From positions 434,001 to 498,000 of the forward strand of contig NZ_WHOA01000241.1 of assembly GCF_013141715.1 (NCBI RefSeq): a stretch of DNA of 64,000 bases, in the 5' to 3' direction. Position 1 is the first letter of the stretch. Every line of letters starts with the position of its first letter. The notes under the pieces are model-generated. The model saw nothing but the letters and a program-made list of their open reading frames with translations. It had not been told where the DNA came from and ran no database searches. Below are positions 42,381 to 49,721 of the stretch, piece by piece. This DNA comes from Paenibacillus phytorum. GTDB lineage: Bacteria > Bacillota > Bacilli > Paenibacillales > NBRC-103111. Position numbers and translations under genes: made by a program.

Positions 42381-42482
42381 ACGGAAGGGCTTCTAGGGAT
42401 CCGAACCTACAAAGGTGGCGAACCGAGCGAAGCCGACACGGATACATAACGTGTTACACCGTAAGGGATAAAAGACCTTCGG
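42381..42482 (+). ncRNA. ykkC-family riboswitch aptamer (guanidine-I-like)
   Basis: Conserved ykkC blocks appear in order: CTAGGGATCCG near 42393, CCGAGCGAAGCC near 42423, ACACGG, a variable stem with TACACCG, then the hallmark GGGATAAAAG near 42465. The family includes guanidine-I and variant classes for ppGpp, PRPP and nucleoside diphosphates. The block after CCGAG differs from the guanidine-I form CCGAGAGA, so the ligand is uncertain. The aptamer's 3' strand also forms the left arm of the terminator that follows. Confidence 0.68.
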
Positions 42483-42524
42483 AAAGTTCCGCCTGTTTAG
42501 GCGAAACGGACCGAGGTCTTTTTT
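42472..42524 (+). terminator. Intrinsic terminator of the ykkC-family riboswitch
   Basis: AAGACCTTCGG at 42472-42482 pairs with CCGAGGTCTT at 42511-42520 with one bulge. An inner hairpin CGCCT-GTTT-AGGCG and a TTTTTT tail complete it. Its left arm overlaps the aptamer's last conserved block, the usual layout of a transcriptional ON switch. Confidence 0.82.
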
Positions 42525-42557
42525 GCTTTACCGAAATAAAAAGTGGAGGGAACAGAG

Positions 42558-43577
42558 ATGGCATCGATCCGTGTGGAACAATTGGGGAAATCCTTTCGAC
42601 TCAAGAAAAAAGAAGAAGGCTTTATGGCTAGTGTTCGAGCACTGTTAAAGCCGGAGTATGTAGACAGGTCAGCTGTAGAGGGTATAACGTTCTCCGTAGA
42701 TCAGGGGGAAACGCTTGCATTTCTCGGACCGAATGGTGCCGGGAAATCCACGACGATTAAGATGCTGACAGGCATCCTTCATCCTACAACAGGTCAGGCT
42801 GAAGTTCTAGGCTGCTGTCCATGGAAGGAGCGGACGAAGCTGAGCTATCAAATAGGCTCTGTCTTCGGGCAAAAATCGCAGCTTTGGTATCATTTGCCTC
42901 CCATCGATACCTTCGAGTTAATGAGCCGTATTTACGAGCTGCGGCGCAGCGAGTATGTACGCCGGCGTGATGATCTTATAGAGAGATTTGAGCTTGGACC
43001 CTATTTGCATACGGCAGTGAGGAAGCTCTCGCTAGGCGAACGGATGCGCTGTGAGATCGCTGCTTCCTTGATGCATCGCCCGCAGGTGTTGTTCCTTGAT
43101 GAACCTACGATTGGGCTCGACGTTGTCGTTAAACAGCGAATACGCGAGCTTATTCTAGAGTTAAAACGTGAAGAAGGAACAACCGTTTTTCTTACGTCAC
43201 ATGATGCTGGTGATATTGAGCGGCTATGTGACCGGGCGATTGTTATCAATCATGGCCGGATTGTCTTCGATGACCGTGTCGAGGTTATGAAGCAGCAGTT
43301 TTTGACTCAAAAAACCGTGCGCCTTGTACTGGAAGAGGAGCCGGATGCCATACAAATTATAGGGGTGAAGGTACTCGAAAGAAGTGGTGTAAGAATTTCG
43401 CTTTCCGTCGATATGGGGCAAACAACAATTGAAGCAGCGCTGTCCCAAATCATGGCTGAGCACCGAATCATTGACGTTACGGTTGAAGATCCACCGATGG
43501 AGGACATCATCACACGTATGTATGGGAACTTCGGTAAGGAGGAGAAAGAACATGAACAACTGGAGAAAATCGGTTAA
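42558..43577 (+). CDS. ABC-2 type exporter ATPase (COG4586-like)
   Basis: ATPase of 339 residues. Walker A is GPNGAGKST, the signature is LSLGERMRCEIAASL, Walker B is VLFLDEPTIGLDV, and a long C-terminal region (LVLEEEPDAIQIIGVKVLER) is typical of this exporter group. The N-terminus has the family feature of a long insertion before Walker A (FRLKKKEEGFMASVRALLKP). ATG 42558 follows GGAGGG. With two overlapping permease genes it forms a three-gene exporter under a ykkC-family riboswitch. The substrate of this transporter group is not established to my knowledge. Confidence 0.88.
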   Translation: MASIRVEQLGKSFRLKKKEEGFMASVRALLKPEYVDRSAVEGITFSVDQGETLAFLGPNGAGKSTTIKMLTGILHPTTGQAEVLGCCPWKERTKLSYQIGSVFGQKSQLWYHLPPIDTFELMSRIYELRRSEYVRRRDDLIERFELGPYLHTAVRKLSLGERMRCEIAASLMHRPQVLFLDEPTIGLDVVVKQRIRELILELKREEGTTVFLTSHDAGDIERLCDRAIVINHGRIVFDDRVEVMKQQFLTQKTVRLVLEEEPDAIQIIGVKVLERSGVRISLSVDMGQTTIEAALSQIMAEHRIIDVTVEDPPMEDIITRMYGNFGKEEKEHEQLEKIG

Positions 43578-44355
43578 ATATGCCTTTATCGGCAAAATCA
43601 CACTTCGCAATCAACTTGCTTATGTGGCCGATTTTCTTATCCGCTCGTTGTTTCTGCTGTTGATTCTTTATGTTTTTCTTCAACTATGGCAGACAACGTT
43701 TCATGGCGAGGGAACGGAAACCATAGCAGGCTTCAGCTTCAAGCAGATTATGTGGTATCTCGTTATAACGGAATCGATGATCCTCGCCTGTCCAAGTCTC
43801 TGCTCACGCGTTGAGGAAGAAGTGAAAAGCGGGGATATCGTTTTCAAATTTGTACGGCCTGTCAATTTTGTCGCCTTTCACTATGTCGAATATATGAGTG
43901 AAGCTGCGATTCGTTTTCTCGTCAACGCGGCGCTTGGCGGTCTGTTAGGATTGCTTATTATGGGTCCGCCTAATTTTGGTTATGGGTTACTATGGTTGCC
44001 TATTGTGGCACTGTGCGGTTTCACGGTTAATTTCATGTTGAATATGGTTTTAGCGCTAAGCTCTTTCTGGGTGGAGGAGACACGCGGATTGGAATTCGTA
44101 TACAACAAATTTTTATTTACGATTGGCGGCATGCTGATGCCTCTGGAGTTGTTTCCCGACTTGCTGCAGCGGATAGGACGTTGGCTGCCGTTTCAAGCCA
44201 TAGTCTACATCCCTGCCAAGACAACAGTGACCTTTGATGGAGCTCAATTGCCAAGCATGATCAGCACTCAGCTAATATGGGTTGTTATCATTGGCATAAT
44301 TGTCTCATTGGTCTATAAAAAAGGAGTGAAAAAGCTCAATGTTAACGGTGGATAG
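43552..44355 (+). CDS. ABC-2 permease 1 of the riboswitch-controlled exporter
   Basis: Membrane protein of 267 residues with about six helices (SLFLLLILYVFLQLWQ, FLVNAALGGLLGLLIMGPP, LWLPIVALCGFTVNFMLNMV, LIWVVIIGIIVSLVYKKG). It resembles COG4587-type DUF990 permeases that occur as dissimilar pairs with a COG4586 ATPase. ATG 43552 sits inside the 3' end of the ATPase gene, with GGAGGAG ten bases upstream, a 26-bp overlap that implies translational coupling. It overlaps the next gene by 17 bp. Confidence 0.83.
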   Translation: MNNWRKSVKYAFIGKITLRNQLAYVADFLIRSLFLLLILYVFLQLWQTTFHGEGTETIAGFSFKQIMWYLVITESMILACPSLCSRVEEEVKSGDIVFKFVRPVNFVAFHYVEYMSEAAIRFLVNAALGGLLGLLIMGPPNFGYGLLWLPIVALCGFTVNFMLNMVLALSSFWVEETRGLEFVYNKFLFTIGGMLMPLELFPDLLQRIGRWLPFQAIVYIPAKTTVTFDGAQLPSMISTQLIWVVIIGIIVSLVYKKGVKKLNVNGG

Positions 44356-45184
44356 CCGCAAATTGACACCCATTAGTGAATTTGATCAGCCGGGTAAATT
44401 CGTGCGTTTACTTCGTTTCGTTTGGCAATGCTGGAAACTAAATCTTGCTGGCGCCATGGAGTTTCGCATGAGCTTCCTTCTTACGGCCGGTATGATGGTC
44501 ATCAATAATGTGGTGTGGATTGTGTTCTGGGGACTTTATTTTGGCCGATTTCCTGTACTGAACGGATGGGAACTGCAGGATGTGATGATGCTATGGGCTG
44601 TAGCGGCTGGCGGCTTTGGCGTTATGGAAACGTTTTTCGGTAACGCTATGCGAATTTCGAATCTGATTGCAACCGGACAGCTTGATATTTTTTTAACTCA
44701 GCCTAAGCCAGTACTGCTTCATGTTCTCATCAGCCGAATGTCGGTAAGTGCAATTGGGGACGTCTTGTTCGGACTTATAATTTACGTCGCATTTGGAGAT
44801 AAATCGATGATAGGCTTTATAAAATTTGGTTTAGCCATGCTGTTGTCGACGCTGATTTTCATGTTTTTCGCGGTTATTGTGAACTGCCTTGCGTTCTGGT
44901 TGGGGAGTGCAGATGGGTTGAGTTTTCAGCTATTTAATGGGCTCCTGACATTCACCACGTATCCAACGAGCATATTTCGGGGGCTGGGCAAAATCGTACT
45001 GTTTACTGTGTTGCCGGCGGGGTTCATCAGTTACTTACCAATTGGGTTGTTACGACAGGTGGATATTCCATTTATATCAGGTGCCATAGCTGTGACAGGT
45101 CTGCTTGGCATGGGAGGCATCTATTTGTTTTACACAGGACTCAAGAGATACGCCTCAGGCAATATGATGGGGCTTCGGCGTTAA
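44339..45184 (+). CDS. ABC-2 permease 2 of the riboswitch-controlled exporter
   Basis: Second permease of 281 residues with about six helices (MSFLLTAGMMVINNVVWIVF, VMMLWAVAAGGFGVMETFF, FGLAMLLSTLIFMFFAVIV, GAIAVTGLLGMGGIYLFYTG). It matches the COG3694 half of the permease pair (NLIATGQLDIFLTQPKPVLL is a conserved cytoplasmic loop). Overlap with permease 1 makes the three genes a single unit. Confidence 0.83.
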   Translation: MLTVDSRKLTPISEFDQPGKFVRLLRFVWQCWKLNLAGAMEFRMSFLLTAGMMVINNVVWIVFWGLYFGRFPVLNGWELQDVMMLWAVAAGGFGVMETFFGNAMRISNLIATGQLDIFLTQPKPVLLHVLISRMSVSAIGDVLFGLIIYVAFGDKSMIGFIKFGLAMLLSTLIFMFFAVIVNCLAFWLGSADGLSFQLFNGLLTFTTYPTSIFRGLGKIVLFTVLPAGFISYLPIGLLRQVDIPFISGAIAVTGLLGMGGIYLFYTGLKRYASGNMMGLRR

Positions 45185-45270
45185 TTGGGTAAAAAGGGAT
45201 AAGCTGCATATAGTTGACGCATGCTATAGGTGGAAGCCGCTTTATAGAAGTAACAAAGGAGCTGATATCT

Positions 45271-46053
45271 ATGGCGCGACGCCGACGTGGACAACAACCG
45301 ATGCAACAACCAATGCAACAATCAGTGCAACAACAGATGCAACAACCAATGCAACAATCAGAGCAACAACAGATGCAACAACAGATGCAACAACAGATGC
45401 AACAACCAATGCAACAACAGATGATGCAGAATCAACCGTATGGGTTGACTAATACAAAGCTTGGACCCTCTCAAAATTATAGCAATGCGGTCGAACCTAC
45501 CCATAATGGGAATTTTGCATGGAATGGTCAACCGATTCCAAACGTACAGATGTACCAGCAAACTGGACAATATGGGCAGCAGTCATTTATTCCTCAAGCT
45601 CGTAACAATGGAACACAGGCTTCCCAAGGTGGAATGCCGGTTCCAGGTTCTTCTGGGAACATGAATGCCGAGTATGGTCAGCGAAACACGGGAATCAACC
45701 ATGCGGATGCGAGAAATGTAGGCTTTCAAGGGGGATATACCGGCTATGGTGCGAATGGCCAACCAACCCAATATGGCACTTTTATGCGGGATGGAACGCA
45801 GTATGGTGCTGGTCCACACACGATAGACCCCAATAAAGCTATTATTCAATCCGTCCATTATGGAGATGGCGGCATCAGCGCGGTTCAATTCCAAGATGGC
45901 AGGGTGGTTGATATTGCTAATGCCATTGCTATGACAGAAGCAGGACTGATTGAAGATGTGAATACGGGTAGGAATCGGGAAGGTCAAAAAACGCTCAGAT
46001 CTTATCCGGATGGCGATCCAAGCAACAATTTATCTAATTTACCTCGATTTTAA
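45271..46053 (+). CDS. Gln/Met-repeat protein with C-terminal DUF3892 domain
   Basis: About 260 residues. After an arginine-rich start (MARRRRGQQ) the first 50 residues are MQQP, MQQQ and MQQS repeats; a Gly/Asn/Gln-rich disordered region follows. The last 65 residues are a DUF3892 domain (VQFQDGRVVDIANAIAMTEA, LRSYPDGDPSNNLSNLPRF). AAAGGAG precedes ATG 45271. DUF3892 is a small domain of unknown function; the composition suggests a scaffold or spore-surface protein, which is inference. A perfect hairpin terminator follows. Confidence 0.8.
   Translation: MARRRRGQQPMQQPMQQSVQQQMQQPMQQSEQQQMQQQMQQQMQQPMQQQMMQNQPYGLTNTKLGPSQNYSNAVEPTHNGNFAWNGQPIPNVQMYQQTGQYGQQSFIPQARNNGTQASQGGMPVPGSSGNMNAEYGQRNTGINHADARNVGFQGGYTGYGANGQPTQYGTFMRDGTQYGAGPHTIDPNKAIIQSVHYGDGGISAVQFQDGRVVDIANAIAMTEAGLIEDVNTGRNREGQKTLRSYPDGDPSNNLSNLPRF
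45299..45423 (+). repeat. Short tandem coding repeats (ATGCAACAA units)
   Basis: The units ATGCAACAA, ATGCAACAACCA and CAACAACAG recur about a dozen times, encoding the Met-Gln-Gln tract. Such arrays are prone to slippage, so repeat number may vary between strains. Confidence 0.85.
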
Positions 46054-46065
46054 AAAGATTAATTT

Positions 46066-46097
46066 ATGCAGTTTGCCATGTGCAAACTGCATTTTTT
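46066..46097 (+). terminator. Terminator after the DUF3892 gene
   Basis: ATGCAGTTTGC and GCAAACTGCAT form an 11-bp stem around CATGT, followed by TTTTT. Confidence 0.9.
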
Positions 46098-46252
46098 CGC
46101 GCAAGCCAGCTTGATAAGCGCCGAAGGCGGAGCCTCAGTTTTTTATCAATAGGTGCTCCAAAATGAAAAAGCCACCGTTACAAGTCGGCAGCCTTTTTGC
46201 TCTAGTGGTTTAATGAGCTCATATAATAGCATTCTTTGAATGCGGATACATT

Positions 46253-46534
46253 TTATTTTTTGAAATTTGCCAGATACTTGAGAACAAGTCCAAGTGCGCC
46301 GAGGTAATAAGCAATTAATAATACGAAGCCTGTTGGATCAAGAGACAACATGTTGGAAATTAAAAATAAAGGGAAAACATAGAACAGCATATCTTGCAGA
46401 TAAGTCAGAATCAGAGTGCTGGAGAAGCTGCCAGCTTTGAGTGCTTTATATAAGCCTAGTAAAAAGCTAAGCCCCATAAAACCCAGAACTACCAACATCG
46501 AATAGAGCATCCAACCCGTAAGTGTAAGTGTCAT
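46253..46534 (-). CDS. Small membrane protein
   Basis: A 93-residue hydrophobic protein with three predicted membrane helices (MLYSMLVVLGFMGLSFLLG, MLFYVFPLFLISNMLSL, FVLLIAYYLGALGLVLKYL). GGGAGGTGA precedes the ATG at 46534. It resembles phage-holin or DUF-type membrane proteins in size only; I do not assign a family. A perfect 26-bp palindrome lies about 100 bp upstream of its start (46637-46662). Confidence 0.65.
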   Translation of the reverse strand: MTLTLTGWMLYSMLVVLGFMGLSFLLGLYKALKAGSFSSTLILTYLQDMLFYVFPLFLISNMLSLDPTGFVLLIAYYLGALGLVLKYLANFKK

Positions 46535-46636
46535 TTAGATTCACCTCCCCGCAGGAAGATTTTCTTTCTACTTTATCATATGCTGTCACATAACAAGTCG
46601 TACTAGGACAACACGATTATTTTATATAAAAATCAT

Positions 46637-46662
46637 GTTTACATAACTATAATTATGTAAAC
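46637..46662. promoter_or_regulatory. Operator-like perfect palindrome, site 1
   Basis: GTTTACATAA and TTATGTAAAC are perfect complements separated by CTATAA. The site lies between the 3' end of araC and the start of the small membrane protein gene (both minus strand), so it is placed to control the latter. It matches 20 of 26 positions of the site at 52473-52498. The cognate regulator is unknown. Confidence 0.6.
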
Positions 46663-46667
46663 AAATT

Positions 46668-47531
46668 TTAAAGCTGCATATTATTCCGATAAATAAGGGG
46701 GGAGACGCCTACGTATTTCTTAAATAGCCGGGAGAAGTAAAAAACATCTTTATAACCAAGTGAATCTGCGATCTCCTTTACGGTATCGTCTGAATTCAGC
46801 AGAATGTTTTTCGCTGCAGCCATTTTCAAACGGTGAATATAGGCTCCAAGTGGGTAGCCGGTATATTCGCTTACGATCCTCCGGAGCGTAGAAAGCGAGA
46901 TATGGTGTCGTTTTGCGATAACCGCCGCGTCAAAAGGCTGGAACAACGAATCACCGAGATCGGCCATGAGATCGATTAATTGCTGTGTTTTTGTCGTTTC
47001 TGCCGGTACCTGATCTTTTAGAATAAATTCAAAAAGCAAGGATTCAAGCAGCAACGCAGCACGGTCGATATTATCGGGTATACCGCTTTCCATAAGAATA
47101 AAGATGCGTTCGATCCGATTATGCTGGGCGGCATCTTCATGCCCAACCTGCTTCGCCAAATCCACATGTGTAAGCCAGCTACTGAGCCATTCCGCAATAC
47201 GGCTTCCCTCGAATGTGAAGTAATACTCATCCCAATAACCGTCTGCATCCGGTCCATAATTATATACGGCTCCTGGTCGAAGGAAAAACAGACTGCCGCT
47301 TTCAATGTGTTGAACGGCGCCGTCATCGACTTGATAGGAGCCCTTTCCACCAGCAATATAGACAATGGCCCACTTGGTAAATTTAGCATGAGCTCGAAAT
47401 GATATACGGCCTGGGAGATGCCCAACAGCGAGGATAATCAAGGATTGCAGCTTTAATTTACTGGAATCAATGGGCAATGAAATGATCCGAAGCGGATAAG
47501 GACTGATCATATAGTCCATGAATCTTGGCAT
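46668..47531 (-). CDS. AraC-family transcriptional regulator
   Basis: A 287-residue regulator. An N-terminal cupin-like sensing domain (VYIAGGKGSYQVDDGAVQHI, GSLFFLRPGAVYNYGPDADG) is followed by a C-terminal AraC DNA-binding domain with two helix-turn-helix units (AAVIAKRHHISLSTLRRIVS, VKEIADSLGYKDVFYFSRLF) ending KKYVGVSPLIYR. The start is the ATG at 47531 behind GGAGGG; frame-open codons upstream are not family-like. The sensing domain suggests control of a sugar or similar pathway, but the target is not evident here. Confidence 0.88.
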   Translation of the reverse strand: MPRFMDYMISPYPLRIISLPIDSSKLKLQSLIILAVGHLPGRISFRAHAKFTKWAIVYIAGGKGSYQVDDGAVQHIESGSLFFLRPGAVYNYGPDADGYWDEYYFTFEGSRIAEWLSSWLTHVDLAKQVGHEDAAQHNRIERIFILMESGIPDNIDRAALLLESLLFEFILKDQVPAETTKTQQLIDLMADLGDSLFQPFDAAVIAKRHHISLSTLRRIVSEYTGYPLGAYIHRLKMAAAKNILLNSDDTVKEIADSLGYKDVFYFSRLFKKYVGVSPLIYRNNMQL

Positions 47532-47580
47532 ATCGTGTATTCCCTCCGTGTAAGCTCCATGGTATCGTTGAGAAAGCGAA

Positions 47581-48003
47581 TTAGCTGTAAATGAGCGTGT
47601 AATAAAATGTGAAGCATAGCCATAGGCAAAGTGGTGTGAACAAAAATGTATCATATGTAGCGAAACTAGTCTGTTTGACCCTTTTAAATAAACCCACATA
47701 TTTAAAATCCCCAATTGCCCGGAGTCCAAATACGAAGACACAAAGCCAACAGCCCCATTGAACCCATGGAGACGAAGGGAGGGCTGGAAGTAAGCGCCCT
47801 TGAATAGCCAGCAGCAGTGAAGCGCTAAACAAGAGAATGGCTACGATTAAAGTCGCTATTAAGCCAGGTTTAAACGTCAGTTCTCCTGAACCGCTTGTAG
47901 CAGGGATAACAACTCTGCTTCCCCATTGACCGCCAAATGCCCAGAACACATGTAAGCCTCCGATACAAAATAAAAGGAAAACAGAAATTCCACTGATCAT
48001 CAT
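47581..48003 (-). CDS. DUF3995 membrane protein
   Basis: A 140-residue protein with four predicted membrane helices, starting FLLFCIGGLHVFWAFGGQWG, the typical DUF3995 opening; GLRAIGDFKYVGLFKRVK and YDTFLFTPLCLWLCF complete the signature. Its function is unknown. ATG at 48003 or 48000 are equally possible. It lies 49 bp upstream of araC on the same strand and may be cotranscribed with it. Confidence 0.82.
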   Translation of the reverse strand: MMISGISVFLLFCIGGLHVFWAFGGQWGSRVVIPATSGSGELTFKPGLIATLIVAILLFSASLLLAIQGRLLPALPSSPWVQWGCWLCVFVFGLRAIGDFKYVGLFKRVKQTSFATYDTFLFTPLCLWLCFTFYYTLIYS

Positions 48004-48196
48004 CCTTGAATCACAACCTCACGTTAATGAATGCCATCTCTGTCATTATTTTAACTGAAATAAGCTTTTTTCAATAGGAAAAAGCACGAAATGATAGAAA
48101 CACCGCGTTAATTTGTGGTTTTTATATGAATTAGCTACATTAAATATTAATATCATTAATTATATTTTTATCACCATGAAGTAGGAATATCGTGTT

Positions 48197-48928
48197 TTAT
48201 GTAAGGCGAAGCTTTTCGAGTGCCCAGATTTTAACCTTTAATTTCTTAGCGAAATGTAAAAGTGGTGATGTATCTGGAAGCCGAATTCCCAAAGAGTAAG
48301 GGAGGGTATTGACGTTGAATGAAGCTTCAGCCGATTGTAAGGGCCATGAGTCATGATCGATATCACCTCGATATACATTACCGCGTCGATCTATGCAATA
48401 GAGACAATAACGTTCGGTTAACCAATACTCTAGAGTTCCATGATTCGCTAATCGTATAGCGGATGATGGGCTATATTCACCAGTAAATTCACCTTGTCGT
48501 GCACGATTATCTTTTCGTAAAGAGTGGTAAAATATGGTGTTATCTGGCCGATGTTGAACTTGAATATGTGCATAAAAGTACGGGAGATGGAAAGCGAAGC
48601 GTGCTGCTTCAACAGCGAATCGGTTATGAGCATCTAGACTGAAAAAGTAAACGCCAGGTTTACCTTGTATGGTTACGTAGGTCCTTACATTGATTTCTGG
48701 AAAGGCTGAAAAGTAAGGTAACGGAGGTAAACCTCTAGGTGCTATGCCTGACATGTGGAATGGAACAACGCCGATCCATGCTGTTCCGTCAAAGGTATCA
48801 ATAGGGATATGGGCGGGTATGAGTGGTCTTAATGATTCGATGGGAATGGGCCAATGAGCAAAGAGTAAATCGTTCCAGATTTGGTGCATGATCCAGGGCT
48901 TGTTAGGTAACGGCCATGATCGACTCAT
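48197..48928 (-). CDS. yqjF: YqjF-family protein (DUF2071)
   Basis: A 243-residue DUF2071 (YqjF) protein, function unknown. Family features: WNDLLFAHWPIPIESLRPLI near the N-terminus, WIGVVPFHMSGIAPRGLPPL, FPEINVRTYVTIQGKPGVYF and a conserved C-terminal SPLLHFAKKLKVKIW. GGAGAACC precedes ATG 48928. It appears monocistronic. Confidence 0.87.
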   Translation of the reverse strand: MSRSWPLPNKPWIMHQIWNDLLFAHWPIPIESLRPLIPAHIPIDTFDGTAWIGVVPFHMSGIAPRGLPPLPYFSAFPEINVRTYVTIQGKPGVYFFSLDAHNRFAVEAARFAFHLPYFYAHIQVQHRPDNTIFYHSLRKDNRARQGEFTGEYSPSSAIRLANHGTLEYWLTERYCLYCIDRRGNVYRGDIDHDSWPLQSAEASFNVNTLPYSLGIRLPDTSPLLHFAKKLKVKIWALEKLRLT

Positions 48929-49101
48929 AAGTGGTTCTCCTTCTGTATTCGCAACTTCGAACTTTATTATTTAGATTAATCGTATTGATTTAGTATGTCG
49001 TTGTAAAGGGTTTTGCAAATGTACGCAACTTGATGGGGAATGGGGGAAAACTATGTTATAATAAAACACACAATTGAAAGAAAGCAGGCGACTCACACAG
49101 C

Positions 49102-49305
49102 ATGAATGGCCAAAATCGTAAAGATGTGATTCCAGGTATTGAAGTGAATATTGTTTTGAAGCAAGACCAACGCAGCGGGAAGTTGACGCGTGGTATTGTC
49201 AAAGATTTATTAACCAATTCACCTACCCATCCTCATGGGATTAAAGTAAGATTAGCAGATGGACAGGTTGGACGTGTTAAAGAAATATTATCGCCGGCAA
49301 GGTGA
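49102..49305 (+). CDS. ywbE: YwbE-family protein
   Basis: A 67-residue protein of the YwbE family, function unknown. The signature VIPGIEVNIVLKQDQRSGKL and TRGIVKDLLTNSPTHPHGIK then VRLADGQVGRVKEI is complete; the fold is probably a small beta barrel with a KOW-like character. GAAAGAAAGCAGG precedes the ATG, and TATAAT at 49057-49062 is a likely -10. It ends 24 bp before the YolD-like gene. Confidence 0.9.
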   Translation: MNGQNRKDVIPGIEVNIVLKQDQRSGKLTRGIVKDLLTNSPTHPHGIKVRLADGQVGRVKEILSPAR

Positions 49306-49329
49306 TTTATAATCCAGGGGGAACGTGAG

Positions 49330-49581
49330 ATGGCGAAAGCAAAAGTAGCAAAAAGACCAACGCGGGATGAATTTGTATTGGAAGAGATCGGTAATCAACT
49401 GTCCGAAGCGAAGCAGGAGAACTCCGAGATTGTACTGACGGTTTGGGGGCGTGAAGAACGTGTTCGCGGGATCATAGCGACTATGGATTCGCGGACCGGA
49501 AGAGTACATATGCAAACAAATGGTGAAATTGATAAAGTACCGTTCATGGACATTATGAAAGTCGAATACCCACGAGACTAA
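49330..49581 (+). CDS. YolD-like protein
   Basis: An 83-residue protein resembling the YolD family, with RPTRDEFVLEEIGNQLSEAK and VRGIIATMDSRTGRVHMQT then VPFMDIMKVEYP. YolD-type proteins often accompany DNA polymerase Y genes; none is present here. GGGGGAACGTGAG precedes ATG 49330. It probably shares a transcript with ywbE. A structured terminator follows. Confidence 0.72.
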   Translation: MAKAKVAKRPTRDEFVLEEIGNQLSEAKQENSEIVLTVWGREERVRGIIATMDSRTGRVHMQTNGEIDKVPFMDIMKVEYPRD

Positions 49582-49587
49582 GACCGG

Positions 49588-49652
49588 AAAAACGGTTAAT
49601 AAGCTTATTCTGCTGTTCTTTACACGGGATAAGCGCAAATTGACCGTTTTTT
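49588..49652 (+). terminator. Structured terminator after the YolD-like gene
   Basis: AAAAACGGT and ACCGTTTTTT form the outer stem; an inner pair GCTTATTC/GGATAAGC lies inside, giving a branched hairpin with a T-tail. Confidence 0.75.
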
Positions 49653-49721
49653 ACTGTCAAAAAAATTGCACTAAATCTATATTTAACGCAACTTAGATTG
49701 TAACGGACGGAGTGAATAGGA

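Noticed and set aside
45299..45423. CRISPR-like array
   Set aside because: The repeats are contiguous 9-15 base units without spacers and lie in frame in a coding sequence.
46140..46200. Hairpin AAAAAGCCACCG ... CGGCAGCCTTTTT as an extra terminator
   Set aside because: The arms do not pair well through the centre, and the perfect hairpin at 46066-46097 already accounts for termination.
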